Positions 49,328-57,538 of a DNA stretch of 64,000 nt are shown piece by piece. The DNA is taken from positions 682,001 to 746,000 of the forward strand of contig JABTUA010000002.1 of the NCBI GenBank assembly GCA_015075635.1, in the 5' to 3' direction. The notes below the pieces were generated by a model. It made no database searches, was not told where the DNA came from, and was given only the letters and a program-made list of their open reading frames with translations. A program made the position numbers and the translations under genes. Source of the DNA: Polyangiaceae bacterium. GTDB lineage: Bacteria > Myxococcota_A > Polyangia > Polyangiales > Polyangiaceae. The first letter of the stretch is position 1; each line of letters begins with the position of its first letter.

Positions 49328-50632
49328 CTACCCGAACCGAGACGCGAGGCGTTCCAGCTCCGAGAGCGTGGCGTCCCAGCTCGACGCCTCGGCGTTCTGG
49401 CACAGGAAGCGCTCGATCTCCGGAAGCGCCTGGATGCTGCGATCCACCCTGGGATCGCTGCCCTTGGCGTAGGCGCCCAGCGTGATGAGATCGCGCTTCT
49501 CTTCGTAGGTCGCGATCAACGCGCGCAGCTGCCGCGCGGCCGCGACGTGATTCGAGCCGACCACCGCGTCCATCACCCGCGACAAGGAAGCCGGCACGTC
49601 GATGGCGGGATAGTGTCCGCGGGCGGCGATGCGGCGGTCCATCACGATGTGCCCATCCAGGATGCCGCGCACTTCGTCGGCGATCGGCTCCTCCATGTCT
49701 CCGCCCTCGACGAGCACGGTGTAGATGGCGGTGATGGCGCCGCGCTCGCTCTGACCGCTGCGCTCGAGCAGGCGCGGCAAGAGCGCGAACACGCTGGGCG
49801 GGTAGCCGCGCCGCGCCGGCGGCTCACCGGCCGCCAAGCCCACCTCGCGTTGGGCACGCGCGACACGCGTGACCGAGTCCACGAGCAGGAGCACGCTCTT
49901 GCCGGCGTCGCGGAAGCTCTCGGCGACGGCCGTCGCCACCTGCACGGCCTTGAGCCGTTCGAGCGCGGGAGCGTCGCTGGTCGCGACGACCACGACGGAA
50001 CGCCGGCGCCCGACCTCACCCAGCGAGTGCTCCAGGAAATCGCCGACCTCGCGCCCGCGCTCGCCGACCAGCGCGACCACCACGACGTCGGCGCTGGTGC
50101 CCCGAGCGATGGCGCCGAGCAGCGTGCTCTTGCCGACGCCCGAGCCCGCGAACAAGCCGACGCGCTGCCCCACGCCCAGGCTCAGCAGGCCGTCGATGAC
50201 GCGCACTCCCGTCGCGAGCGGCTCGGAGACCGGACGGCGGCCGAGCGCGGGAGGAGGCGCGCGATCCACCAGCACCCGCGCCAGGCCCTCCGGCAAGGGG
50301 CGCCCGTCGGCAGGCCGTCCCAGGCCGTCGAGCACCCGACCCAGGAGGGCGGGCCCCGCGGCGATCTCGAGCGGCGCGCCGGTGGACTCGACGGGGTCGT
50401 CCACGCCGACCCCGGTCAGCTCGCCCAGCGGGATGGCGACGGCCTCGCCCTGCTCGAAGCCCACGATCTCCGCCTGGAGCGGGCTGCCGCGGCGCTTGAG
50501 CACGACCACGTCCCCGACCCGGGCGCCGGGCAGGCTCAACCGAACCGACAGCCCGGTCACCGCCCGGACCCGGCCCTCCGCCAGGAGCGCCGGGGAGTCC
50601 GCGAGCCGCGCTCTGAGGGCGTCGAAATCCAT
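49328..50632 (-). CDS. FliI/YscN-type rotary ATPase, orphan
   Basis: 434 residues from ATG 50632, the first start giving a standard N-terminus. Hexameric ATPase of flagellar and type III secretion systems that unfolds and releases export substrates. P-loop VGLFAGSGVGKSTLLGAIAR, Walker B KSVLLLVDSVTRVARAQREV, GERGREVGDFLEHSL, and ERGAITAIYTVLVEGGDMEE with PIADEVRGILDGHIVMDR all match FliI/YscN and not F1 beta. No other flagellar or T3SS gene lies in the window. Divergent from a lipoprotein gene. Confidence 0.9.
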   Translation of the reverse strand: MDFDALRARLADSPALLAEGRVRAVTGLSVRLSLPGARVGDVVVLKRRGSPLQAEIVGFEQGEAVAIPLGELTGVGVDDPVESTGAPLEIAAGPALLGRVLDGLGRPADGRPLPEGLARVLVDRAPPPALGRRPVSEPLATGVRVIDGLLSLGVGQRVGLFAGSGVGKSTLLGAIARGTSADVVVVALVGERGREVGDFLEHSLGEVGRRRSVVVVATSDAPALERLKAVQVATAVAESFRDAGKSVLLLVDSVTRVARAQREVGLAAGEPPARRGYPPSVFALLPRLLERSGQSERGAITAIYTVLVEGGDMEEPIADEVRGILDGHIVMDRRIAARGHYPAIDVPASLSRVMDAVVGSNHVAAARQLRALIATYEEKRDLITLGAYAKGSDPRVDRSIQALPEIERFLCQNAEASSWDATLSELERLASRFG

Positions 50633-50708
50633 CCCCACCGAGGCTACACCCGCGCCGAGGCCCACCCAAGAGTTGCCCCCGCCGCGAGAGAGGTGCCAGG
50701 CTTTTGCC

Positions 50709-51350
50709 GTGCGGACTCTGCTGATTCTGGTCTCGGCCCTCACCCTGGCGGTCACGGGCTGCCGGGTCTCGGCCAGCGCCAACGCCAACCTCAACACCGG
50801 CAAGAAGAACAGCGAGGAGTTCGACGACGAACCTCCGGTGCAGGGCCAGGGGCAAGCCGACGACATGGCCTCGGAGTACGCGCTGCTCGGAGCGCGGCAC
50901 GACGTCGCCCTCGCGCCGGACAAGAAGACGCCGGTGTGCAGCTGTCTCGCCGTCGCCCTGGGCGCGCCCGGTGATCCGTCGTTCAAGTGGCAAGGCCCGG
51001 CACCGACCATCGATCCGGAGACGCAGCTCGTCGTCGCCGTCAGCTCCGAGGGCATCGCCTGCGCCGGCGCCAAGGCCGACAGCCTGGGAGCTTCGTACTG
51101 GGGCTACAAACAATCGGGGGACGACGTCATCGTGACCATCGAGAACGCCCGGATGGGTCGTCCTCTGACCGCGGGCGCGATCATCCCCAAGCCCGTGGGC
51201 AACGGTCAGGTGTACGTGCAGGCGGCGAGCAAGGCGGTGCCCTACGGCCGGCCGCTCGTGACCGGCGACAAGCTGTGCAAGTTGGGCAACCCGGGGCCCG
51301 TGCGCAAGACCGTCGCGCCCGGCAGCGCCGAAGAAGAGCAGGACTGGTGA
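50709..51350 (+). CDS. Lipoprotein of unknown function
   Basis: 213 residues from GTG 50709, chosen because it starts the signal MRTLLILVSALTLAVTGC. A charged linker follows, then a domain of about 140 residues with three or four Cys (KKTPVCSCLAVALGAPGD, SSEGIACAGAKADSLGASYW, GDKLCKLG) and beta-strand-like alternation (DDVIVTIENARMGRPLTAGA). No family recognised. Convergent with the kinase, 4 nt apart. Confidence 0.73.
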   Translation: MRTLLILVSALTLAVTGCRVSASANANLNTGKKNSEEFDDEPPVQGQGQADDMASEYALLGARHDVALAPDKKTPVCSCLAVALGAPGDPSFKWQGPAPTIDPETQLVVAVSSEGIACAGAKADSLGASYWGYKQSGDDVIVTIENARMGRPLTAGAIIPKPVGNGQVYVQAASKAVPYGRPLVTGDKLCKLGNPGPVRKTVAPGSAEEEQDW

Positions 51351-51354
51351 GCCG

Positions 51355-52485
51355 TCAGCCGGCGGGACGACCGAGCGCCCGAGCCAGCGCGGCACGCCGC
51401 TCCTGAATCACCGGGCCCAGGTTCGAGACCACGAAGGCCGCGAACTGATCCTTCGGAACCGGCGAGCAGACCTCGGCGTAGGCGTACTGGATCGCGCGGC
51501 GCATGTCCGCCGCGGTCTGGAAGCGATCACCCGGCTCCCGCGACATGGCGCGGTGCACGATCTCCGCCACGGCGCGGGGTGTGCCGGCCGGCAACGGCGG
51601 CAGAGGCTCGCCGAACTTGATCTGGCGCACGATGGTCGCGATGTCCCCTTCGTAGGGCAATCGCGAGGAAATCAGCCGATACAGCACCACTCCAGCCGCC
51701 CAGACGTCGGTCCGCCGATCCGGCGCCAGGCGCAGGACCTGCTCCGGCGCCATGTAGCTGACCTTGCCCTTGAGCACGCCGGTGCGCGTCTGCTCGGCCA
51801 GTCGCTCCGAGGCCTTCGCCACGCCGAAGTCGATGAGCTTCACGTCACCGGACGAGCTCAGCATGATGTTGGCCGGCGAGACGTCGCGGTGCACCAGGTT
51901 GATGAGCGCGCCCTTCTTGTCGCGAAGCTCGTGGGCGTTGTGCAGGCCCAAGCACGCCTCGCCGACGATGCGCAGCGCTATGGACAGCGGCACCTCCTTG
52001 CCCTTCGCGCTCAGCGCTCGGAGCAGCGCGCTCAGCGAGTCACCTTCGACCCACTCGAGGGCGACGAACGGGATGTCGCCGTGCATGCCCACGTCGCGAA
52101 TCGCGACCACGTTCGGATGGCGGATCTCCGAAAGCAGGCGCGCCTCGTCCAGGAACATGTGGACGAAGGACACGTCCGAGGACAGGTTCGGCAGGAGCGT
52201 CTTCAGCGCCACTACCTCGCGCTCGCCGCTCCGGCGCTGCCGCGCCGCGAGCCACACCGCGGCCATGCCGCCCTTGGCGATCTGCGTGACCAGCTCGTAG
52301 CGTCCGACGTAGCGTCCGTTCTCGAGCGGCTCGGGCATGGCCGGAACCAGCGGCGGCTCCGAGGCCTGGCTGACGACGCGCGCCCAGCGCTTGGCGAGGG
52401 GGCTGGTCTCGGTGAAGGTGTCCTCTCCCCAGTCGCTCTCGGGTGGCGCGTCGGATGGGCGCTCGGGGGGGGTGCGTTGACTCAT
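51355..52485 (-). CDS. Soluble Ser/Thr protein kinase (Hanks type)
   Basis: 376 residues. A Pro/Glu-rich N-terminal segment of about 60 residues precedes the kinase domain about 62-345: P-loop IAKGGMAAVWLA (69-80), VAIK lysine K95 (VALK), helix-C Glu in FLDEARLLSE, HRD at 199-201 (VHRDVSPANIM), DFG at 219-221 and YMAPEQ. All catalytic residues intact. No TM segment is visible, so cytoplasmic, unlike the kinase at 2892. Divergent from the methyltransferase operon by about 200 nt, which contains a strong hairpin. Confidence 0.92.
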   Translation of the reverse strand: MSQRTPPERPSDAPPESDWGEDTFTETSPLAKRWARVVSQASEPPLVPAMPEPLENGRYVGRYELVTQIAKGGMAAVWLAARQRRSGEREVVALKTLLPNLSSDVSFVHMFLDEARLLSEIRHPNVVAIRDVGMHGDIPFVALEWVEGDSLSALLRALSAKGKEVPLSIALRIVGEACLGLHNAHELRDKKGALINLVHRDVSPANIMLSSSGDVKLIDFGVAKASERLAEQTRTGVLKGKVSYMAPEQVLRLAPDRRTDVWAAGVVLYRLISSRLPYEGDIATIVRQIKFGEPLPPLPAGTPRAVAEIVHRAMSREPGDRFQTAADMRRAIQYAYAEVCSPVPKDQFAAFVVSNLGPVIQERRAALARALGRPAG

Positions 52486-52563
52486 GGAGGCACGGCCGTC
52501 GTCTCAGGATACGCAGCCGCGTGCTGCGAGCAAAAACCCGCAGACTCAGGGTAACAGGAAGCC

Positions 52564-52584
52564 CCCCGGGCAGGCAGCCCGGGG
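52564..52584. repeat. Perfect hairpin containing two CCCGGG palindromes
   Basis: CCCCGGGC (52564-52571), loop AGGCA, GCCCGGGG (52577-52584): an 8-bp perfect stem, 105 nt upstream of the methyltransferase ATG and about 80 nt upstream of the divergent kinase. Each arm contains CCCGGG. Could be an operator, a modification-sensing site or a transcript hairpin. Confidence 0.6.
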
Positions 52585-52689
52585 CAATCGCCGGGAAAAG
52601 GCGCCTTCTTCGCCAGATGTGACGAGCAAGATCCGAGCTCGGTCGCCCGGAATGACGACTGCACGCCCGGCCAGTGATAGGTGTCGGGC

Positions 52690-53481
52690 ATGTCCGACCG
52701 CGGGCTCGACGACCCCGCAGCCTTTCGCCTGACCGCTCCCACGGACCCGGTGCCCCGCGCCCCGAGCAGCCCCACGACGTTTCACGTCGCCCGCGAAGAC
52801 GCGGTGACCTGGCTCGGCTCGCTGGCGGACGGCAGCGTGGACCTGGTGGTCACCGATCCGGCCTACGAGTCGCTGGAGAAGCACCGCGCCATTGGCACCA
52901 CCACGCGCCTCAAGCAGAGCAAGGCGAGCAGCAACGACTGGTTCCGGATCTTCCCGAACGCGCGCTTTCCGGAGCTGTTCGCCGAGCTCTACCGCGTGCT
53001 CCGCAAGAACAGCCACCTCTACCTGTTCTGCGACCAGGAGACGATGTTCGTCGCCAAGCCCATCGCCGAGCAGGTGGGCTTCAAGTTCTGGAAGGCCCTG
53101 ATCTGGGACAAGGAGCTCCTGGGAATGGGCTACCACTACCGCTCGCGACACGAGCTCATCTTGTTCCTCGAGAAGGGCAAGCGAAAGCTCACCGATCTGT
53201 CCATCGCCGACGTGATCCGTTGCCCGCGCATCCGCGGCGGCTACCCTGCGGAGAAGCCGGTGGCGCTCTCGGAGATCTTGCTGCGCCAGAGCAGTGAGCC
53301 GGGGGCTCTGGTCATCGATCCGTTCACCGGCTCGGGCTCGGTGGGTGTGGCGGCTGCCAAGCTCGGCCGCCACTTCCTGGGCACTGACGTGTGTGCGGAG
53401 GCCGTTCAGACCGCAGAGCGGCGCCTCTCGGAAGCGGGTGCCCGGCGAGACGACTGCATGTACGATGTTGCCCGGCGATGA
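52690..53481 (+). CDS. DNA N4-/N6-methyltransferase
   Basis: 263 residues from ATG 52690 (GTG 52681 in the same frame is possible). Motif IV VVTDPAYESLEK (D-P-A-Y, a D-P-P-Y variant) comes before motif I PFTGSGSVGVAAAKLG (F-x-G-x-G) near the C-terminus, with GTDVC after it: the beta-class order of N4-C or N6-A methyltransferases. Full-length catalytic core, with a recognition region between (KASSNDWFRIFPNARFPELF). Likely partner of the overlapping nuclease gene (ATGA). Recognition sequence unknown. Confidence 0.88.
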   Translation: MSDRGLDDPAAFRLTAPTDPVPRAPSSPTTFHVAREDAVTWLGSLADGSVDLVVTDPAYESLEKHRAIGTTTRLKQSKASSNDWFRIFPNARFPELFAELYRVLRKNSHLYLFCDQETMFVAKPIAEQVGFKFWKALIWDKELLGMGYHYRSRHELILFLEKGKRKLTDLSIADVIRCPRIRGGYPAEKPVALSEILLRQSSEPGALVIDPFTGSGSVGVAAAKLGRHFLGTDVCAEAVQTAERRLSEAGARRDDCMYDVARR

Positions 53482-53957
53482 CCGGAAACCAGTACCGCAG
53501 GCTCGTCGCGCGCTATCTGCTCTCGGCCTACTCGGGCCGGGGCCTGCACATCTACGAAGAGGTGAGCCTCGGCACCAGCATCATCGGCAAGCAGCGGCGC
53601 GTGGACCTCCTGCTCCTGCTCCCGGCGACGGGTGAGGCGCTGGCGCTGGAGTGCAAGTACCAGGACTCGTCCGGCACCACGGACGAGAAGATCCCCTACG
53701 CGCTCGAGGACTTGAAGGCGCTGCGCGTGCCGGCGGTGATCGCCTACGCCGGCGGCGGCTGGTCCGACGGCGTCTTGCACCTGCTCCAGAGCTCTTCGCT
53801 CGCCGCGTTTTGTCTGCCGGACGAGGCCATGAAGCCCGCGCCGCGCAAGCAGGGGGACTCCATCGACAGCGGCACCTGGCAGCTCGACCACGTGCTCGCA
53901 CAAACCTTCCGCTGGTGGGACGTCGTGCTCTCCGGACGCACGCCGCTCTTGCTGTGA
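53478..53957 (+). CDS. PD-(D/E)XK nuclease, candidate restriction endonuclease
   Basis: 159 residues, ATG 53478 overlapping the methyltransferase stop. A compact PD-(D/E)XK core: Glu in HIYEEVSLGTSIIG, Asp in KQRRVDLLLLLPATGEALAL, and E-x-K in LECKYQDSS; the following KIPYALEDLKALRVPAVIAY continues the alpha/beta core, and WQLDHVLAQTFRWWDVVLSG closes it. With the coupled methyltransferase it is a candidate small type II restriction-modification system. A nuclease with another role, such as defence without modification, is possible. Confidence 0.78.
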   Translation: MTGNQYRRLVARYLLSAYSGRGLHIYEEVSLGTSIIGKQRRVDLLLLLPATGEALALECKYQDSSGTTDEKIPYALEDLKALRVPAVIAYAGGGWSDGVLHLLQSSSLAAFCLPDEAMKPAPRKQGDSIDSGTWQLDHVLAQTFRWWDVVLSGRTPLLL

Positions 53958-54430
53958 GCGCCGAACGACCCTGGCCGCGGCGCGCGCCCTGGCTGCGCCT
54001 CGTGCTCTTCGCCGGATTCCTGGCGAGCCTGCCCTTCGCCTGGACGGAGGAGATCCCGTCGGGCTGCGGCGCAGGCCAGCCCGGCGTACCCGTGGTCGAG
54101 AGCGGGTGGCAGCTGCTGTCTCGGGAGCCGCAGGTCGTCGTCATCCTGGGCGTGCTGCTGGTCGGCGCGCTGGTGCTCGCGCTCTTGGCGCGCAAGGCCC
54201 ACACCGGCGTGCGCCTCGCCGCGCACGTCGTGGCGACGCTGGCCGGCGCGTTGCTGTTCTCCCTGGCGCACTTCGCCGCAACCTTCGCCCTCTTCGCCCG
54301 CGTTCGCATCCTGCCTGGCGGGTGGCTGGGCCTCGGCTGCCTGGCGCTCGCGACCCTCGATGCGCTCGCCCGCACGATCGGCGAGCTGGTGCAGCTCGTG
54401 CGAGAGCGAAGGCAGCGCCCCCGCGGTTAG
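53954..54430 (+). CDS. Four-TM membrane protein of unknown function, third gene of the methyltransferase operon
   Basis: 158 residues from GTG 53954, overlapping the nuclease stop (GTGA). TMs: LRLVLFAGFLASLPFAW, VVVILGVLLVGALVLALLA, VVATLAGALLFSLAHFAATF and WLGLGCLALATLDALARTI. A short periplasmic loop contains a single Cys (IPSGCGAGQPG). Ends in a basic tail (VRERRQRPRG). No family recognised. Strict coupling to the nuclease and methyltransferase genes suggests a shared function or at least co-expression. Confidence 0.7.
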   Translation: MSAERPWPRRAPWLRLVLFAGFLASLPFAWTEEIPSGCGAGQPGVPVVESGWQLLSREPQVVVILGVLLVGALVLALLARKAHTGVRLAAHVVATLAGALLFSLAHFAATFALFARVRILPGGWLGLGCLALATLDALARTIGELVQLVRERRQRPRG

Positions 54431-54450
54431 ACCTCGGCTATCCTGTTGGG

Positions 54451-55980
54451 ATGCGAAGCTGGGCGGTGGCACTGGGTTTCGGCATGGCCCTCGCGGCCTG
54501 CGGCGACGACGAGAGCGGCGGCGGGTCGGGCGGAAGCTCGAGTGGGGGCGTGGGCGGCAGCGGGGCGAGCGGCGGCAGCGGAGGCAGCGGCGGCAGCTCC
54601 GCGAGCGGCGGCTCGGGCGGCGCCGGGGGCAGCTCGGCCAGCAGCGGCAGCGGAGGCACGAGCGGGAGCGACGGCGGCGGCGGCGCGGCCGGCTCCGGCG
54701 GCAGCGGAGGCCCGGCCCCGCTGCCCTACGACCTGCACTCCCTCGACCGGCTTCAGTGCAAATACGACAAGGGCGCGCTCACCACCGAGACCGTCGGACC
54801 CCAGGTGCCGCACGGGGACACGCTTCCGTTCGAGCACATCGTCGTCTTGATGATGGAGAACCGGAGCTTCGATCACTACTTCTCGAAGCTGCCCGCCTAC
54901 GGCGTCACGGACGTGGACGTGGCAACCGACCAGGACTTCAACGTCGATCCGACCAACAACGAGAAGATCTACCGCTTCCACGAGACGCGCTTCTGCATCG
55001 AGGACGTGAACCACGACTGGGAGCCGGTCCACGAGCAGTGGAACCAGGGCATGCTGGACGGCTTCGTGAAGACCAACAACCCGGGCGGCGCCCGGGCCAT
55101 GGGCTACCACGACCAGAACGACTTCCCGTTCTACTACTGGATGGCGAAGACCTACTCGATCAGCGATCGCTTCTTCAGCTCGACGCTCGGCCCGACCTGG
55201 CCCAATCGCTTCTTCTTCTACGCCGGCACGGCCTGGGGCAACACCAAGACGGAGACCATCGATCCGGTCGCGGACCCCATCTACAAGCAAGCGCCACGCA
55301 TCACGGATCAGATGAAGGCCGCGGGCAAGACCTGGAAGATCTACCGCGACGGACTGGTCTCGTTCGCCGTGCTCTTCGGCCTGAACGCCGAGAACCTGGG
55401 CGTCAAGATGTCCGACTTCGCCACCGACGTCGCCAACGACCAGCTCCCGAACCTGGTGCTGATCGATCCGTCCTTCAGCGGCGCGAACCAGAACGACGAG
55501 CACCCGCCCGCGAACCCGCAGCTCGGACAGAAGCTGGTGGCGGACGTGTACGCCACCCTGACCTCGAACCCGACGGTCTGGAAGAAGACGGTGTTCTTCC
55601 TGATCTACGACGAGCACGGCGGCTACTACGACCATGTGCCGCCGCCGCAGGCGTGCCAGCCGGACAACTACCAGCCCCCCACGCACGGCTTCGGCCGCCT
55701 GGGCTTCCGCGTGCCGATCCTGGTCGCCTCCCCGTACGTGAAGGCCGGCTACGTCAGCCACTTCGTCACCGATCTGACCAGCGTCACGCGCTTCATCCAG
55801 AACCGCTTCGACCTGCCGGCGCTCACCGCGCGGGACGCCAACGCCTGGCCCATGCTGGACATGTTCGACTTCGCGAGCCCGCCCTTCCTCACGCCCCCGG
55901 CGGGCGTGCCGAGCGCCGCGCCGGATCCGGCCCACGTGCAGTGGTGCCTGAACAACCCGCCGGGTACCGGCAAGCCCTGA
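54451..55980 (+). CDS. Lipoprotein phosphoesterase, phospholipase C/AcpA (PF04185-type)
   Basis: 509 residues from ATG 54451. Lipoprotein signal MRSWAVALGFGMALAAC, a long Gly/Ser/Ala linker to about residue 92, then a phosphoesterase domain about 110-505: PFEHIVVLMMENRSFDHYFS, the conserved SSTLGPTWPNRFFFYAG, LIDPSFSGANQNDEHPPANP, FFLIYDEHGGYYDHVPPPQA and RVPILVASPYVKAGYVSHF. These match bacterial phospholipase C and acid phosphatase AcpA-type enzymes that cleave phosphate esters of lipids. Just upstream of the tRNA-Leu gene. Confidence 0.88.
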   Translation: MRSWAVALGFGMALAACGDDESGGGSGGSSSGGVGGSGASGGSGGSGGSSASGGSGGAGGSSASSGSGGTSGSDGGGGAAGSGGSGGPAPLPYDLHSLDRLQCKYDKGALTTETVGPQVPHGDTLPFEHIVVLMMENRSFDHYFSKLPAYGVTDVDVATDQDFNVDPTNNEKIYRFHETRFCIEDVNHDWEPVHEQWNQGMLDGFVKTNNPGGARAMGYHDQNDFPFYYWMAKTYSISDRFFSSTLGPTWPNRFFFYAGTAWGNTKTETIDPVADPIYKQAPRITDQMKAAGKTWKIYRDGLVSFAVLFGLNAENLGVKMSDFATDVANDQLPNLVLIDPSFSGANQNDEHPPANPQLGQKLVADVYATLTSNPTVWKKTVFFLIYDEHGGYYDHVPPPQACQPDNYQPPTHGFGRLGFRVPILVASPYVKAGYVSHFVTDLTSVTRFIQNRFDLPALTARDANAWPMLDMFDFASPPFLTPPAGVPSAAPDPAHVQWCLNNPPGTGKP

Positions 55981-56003
55981 CTTGGACTAGGCTTCGCCCG
56001 CTC

Positions 56004-56087
56004 GCACGAGTGGCGGAATTGGCAGACGCACCGGATTTAGGTTCCGGTTCCCGAGAGGGAGTGAAGGTTCAAGTCCTTTCTCGTGCA
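56004..56087 (+). tRNA. tRNA-Leu (anticodon UAG)
   Basis: 84 nt. Acceptor stem GCACGAG/CTCGTGC fully paired (56004-56010 with 56080-56086), anticodon stem CCGGA/TCCGG with loop TTTAGGT (anticodon TAG at 56038-56040), a long variable arm as expected for Leu, and T-arm with TTCAAGT. 3' CCA is not encoded (ACCG follows). The 3' part is repeated in degraded form at 59508-59563, marking an integration site. Confidence 0.93.
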
Positions 56088-56160
56088 CCGTTGAAATCGC
56101 TCAGCTAGTGGAGGCTCACAGCGGCTTGACACGTTGCGAAACGTCGGTAAATCTTAGCAA

Positions 56161-56766
56161 GTGCCTACGAATCGTAACGCTTCGAGCCATTCAGGAGAAC
56201 CAGCCGGGCAGGCGGTCTTTCGGCCTCGGGAGGTCGCAAAGAAGGGTGTGTCGAGGACCGCGCTCGGGCGCCTCACCCGAGCCGGAAAGCTGGAGCGAGT
56301 CGGTCGGGGCCTGTACGTGTCGGCCGGGGCCAAGGTCACCGAGCACCACACGCTGGTCGAAGCCGCAAAGAGAGTGCCGGCCGGGATCGTGTGCCTGCTC
56401 TCGGCTCTCGCCTTCCACGGGATGACGACGCAGAGCCCCCACGAGGTCTGGGTTGCCATCGACGTGAAGGCAAGGAAACCGAAGACAGATTGGCCGCCAA
56501 TGCGGATCGTGCGCTTCTCCGGAAGGGCTCGAACGTTCGGCGTCGAGGAGCACGTCATCGAGGGCGTGGAGGTCAAGGTCACTTCGCGTGCCAAGACCGT
56601 CGCCGACTGCTTCAAGTACCGGAACAAGATCGGGATCGACGTGGCGGTCGAGGCCCTGCGTGATTACCTCGGCAAGAGGGGGCGCTCGATGGACGATCTT
56701 CTTCGAGCGGCCGAAGTCTGTCGGGTATCCAGAGTGATGAAGCCGTACATGGAGTCGTTCTCGTGA
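56161..56766 (+). CDS. abiEi: AbiEi-type antitoxin/transcriptional regulator (type IV TA family)
   Basis: 201 residues from GTG 56161. N-terminal winged-helix typical of AbiEi antitoxins: FRPREVAKKGVSRTALGRLT, RAGKLERVGRGLYV, then the C-terminal domain with CLLSALAFHGMTTQSPHEVW, VEVKVTSRAKTVADCFKYRN and KIGIDVAVEALRDYL. In AbiE systems it represses the operon and counteracts the AbiEii nucleotidyltransferase. Its stop overlaps a GTG start (GTGA), the normal bicistronic layout. The toxin downstream is broken, so this antitoxin is now an orphan. Confidence 0.85.
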   Translation: MPTNRNASSHSGEPAGQAVFRPREVAKKGVSRTALGRLTRAGKLERVGRGLYVSAGAKVTEHHTLVEAAKRVPAGIVCLLSALAFHGMTTQSPHEVWVAIDVKARKPKTDWPPMRIVRFSGRARTFGVEEHVIEGVEVKVTSRAKTVADCFKYRNKIGIDVAVEALRDYLGKRGRSMDDLLRAAEVCRVSRVMKPYMESFS

Positions 56767-57075
56767 CGAAGAACGTCGCCCACTCGGTCCGGGACCGGCT
56801 CCTGCAGCTCTCGAAGGAGCGAGGTGAGGAGTACAACTTCGTCCTCGCCCGTTACGCTCTGGAGCGCCTGCTCTACAGGATCACGCAATCGGTTCACCAT
56901 CTGGTCGAAGCATCCGCATCGAGCCACGAAGGATCTCGACCTGCTCGGCTATGGTGCTCCGAGTCTCGAACGACTCGCGGACGTGTTCCGTGGCGTCTGC
57001 GCGACCGAAGTAGATGACGATGGGGTCGTCTTTGATCCGAGGACGGTCTCAGCCAACCGCATCAAGGAGGATGAG
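56763..57075 (+). pseudogene. AbiEii-type nucleotidyltransferase toxin, frameshifted and truncated
   Basis: Starts at GTG 56763 with the family N-terminus (VAHSVRDRLLQLSKERGEEY, FVLARYALERLLYRITQS), then the frame is lost. A different frame resumes with FTIWSKHPHRATKDLDLLGY and continues DVFRGVCATEVDDDGVVFDP and SANRIKEDE. The segment between ITQS and FTIW, which in intact AbiEii carries the K-G/L-W part of the nucleotidyltransferase motif, is missing. After IKEDE the reading passes into the TnpB-like gene, so the C-terminal two-thirds of the toxin is also gone. Inactive. Confidence 0.82.
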
Positions 57076-57393
57076 GTGACCTTGCTCGACCTTCTCATCC
57101 CTCGGCAGATCACCAAGGTGCTCATCTACCCGAAGCCGGTCAGCATGCGCTGGGGGCCGACGAAGCTCCGCTCGTTTTGCGCCGACACGCTTGGTGTGGA
57201 GCCCCAACCTGACACGGCGTTCCTGTTCACCAACAAGAAGCAGGACACTCTCCTGCTCTACCTCGTGAGCGAGGACGGCGATCAGATCCTCACGAAGAAG
57301 CTCGACCGGGGCGCGTTCCTGGTGCCGACTGGCAAGCCGGGGGCTGCCTTCGTCACCATGCGCCGTTCGGCGCTTCCTAGGCTTTTCCGGTAA
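57076..57393 (+). CDS. IS66-family accessory protein TnpB-like
   Basis: 105 residues from GTG 57076 with AGGAGG six nt upstream (57064-57069). Pattern of IS66 Orf2: LLIPRQITKVLIYPKPVSMR, WGPTKLRSFCADTLGVEPQP, DTAFLFTNKKQDTLLLYLVS, EDGDQILTKKLDRGAFLVPT. Typical size for TnpB. No TnpA or TnpC transposase remains on either side, so it is a remnant that replaced the end of the AbiEii toxin gene. It runs in the same frame as the preceding AbiEii piece. Confidence 0.62.
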   Translation: MTLLDLLIPRQITKVLIYPKPVSMRWGPTKLRSFCADTLGVEPQPDTAFLFTNKKQDTLLLYLVSEDGDQILTKKLDRGAFLVPTGKPGAAFVTMRRSALPRLFR

Positions 57394-57500
57394 GGTTGCT
57401 GCTCGGCCGTCGTACGAACATCTCGGGGAACCTGCGTTGCCCCGGCTCTTGCTTGCTTGGTTGCGCCAAGGCAGGGACTCCGCCGTTTCGCTCGTTTCAC

Positions 57501-57517
57501 TTATTGCGGTTATTGCG
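57501..57517. promoter_or_regulatory. Direct repeat TTATTGCG, candidate operator for the HTH/PIN pair
   Basis: Two TTATTGCG copies (57501-57508, 57510-57517), 9-bp period, 22 nt upstream of the antitoxin start. AT-rich in a GC-rich context. The 57394-57538 interval otherwise shows nothing recognisable. TAGGTT downstream could serve as a -10. Confidence 0.45.
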
Positions 57518-57538
57518 TTTGGGTGCTAGGTTGAATCC

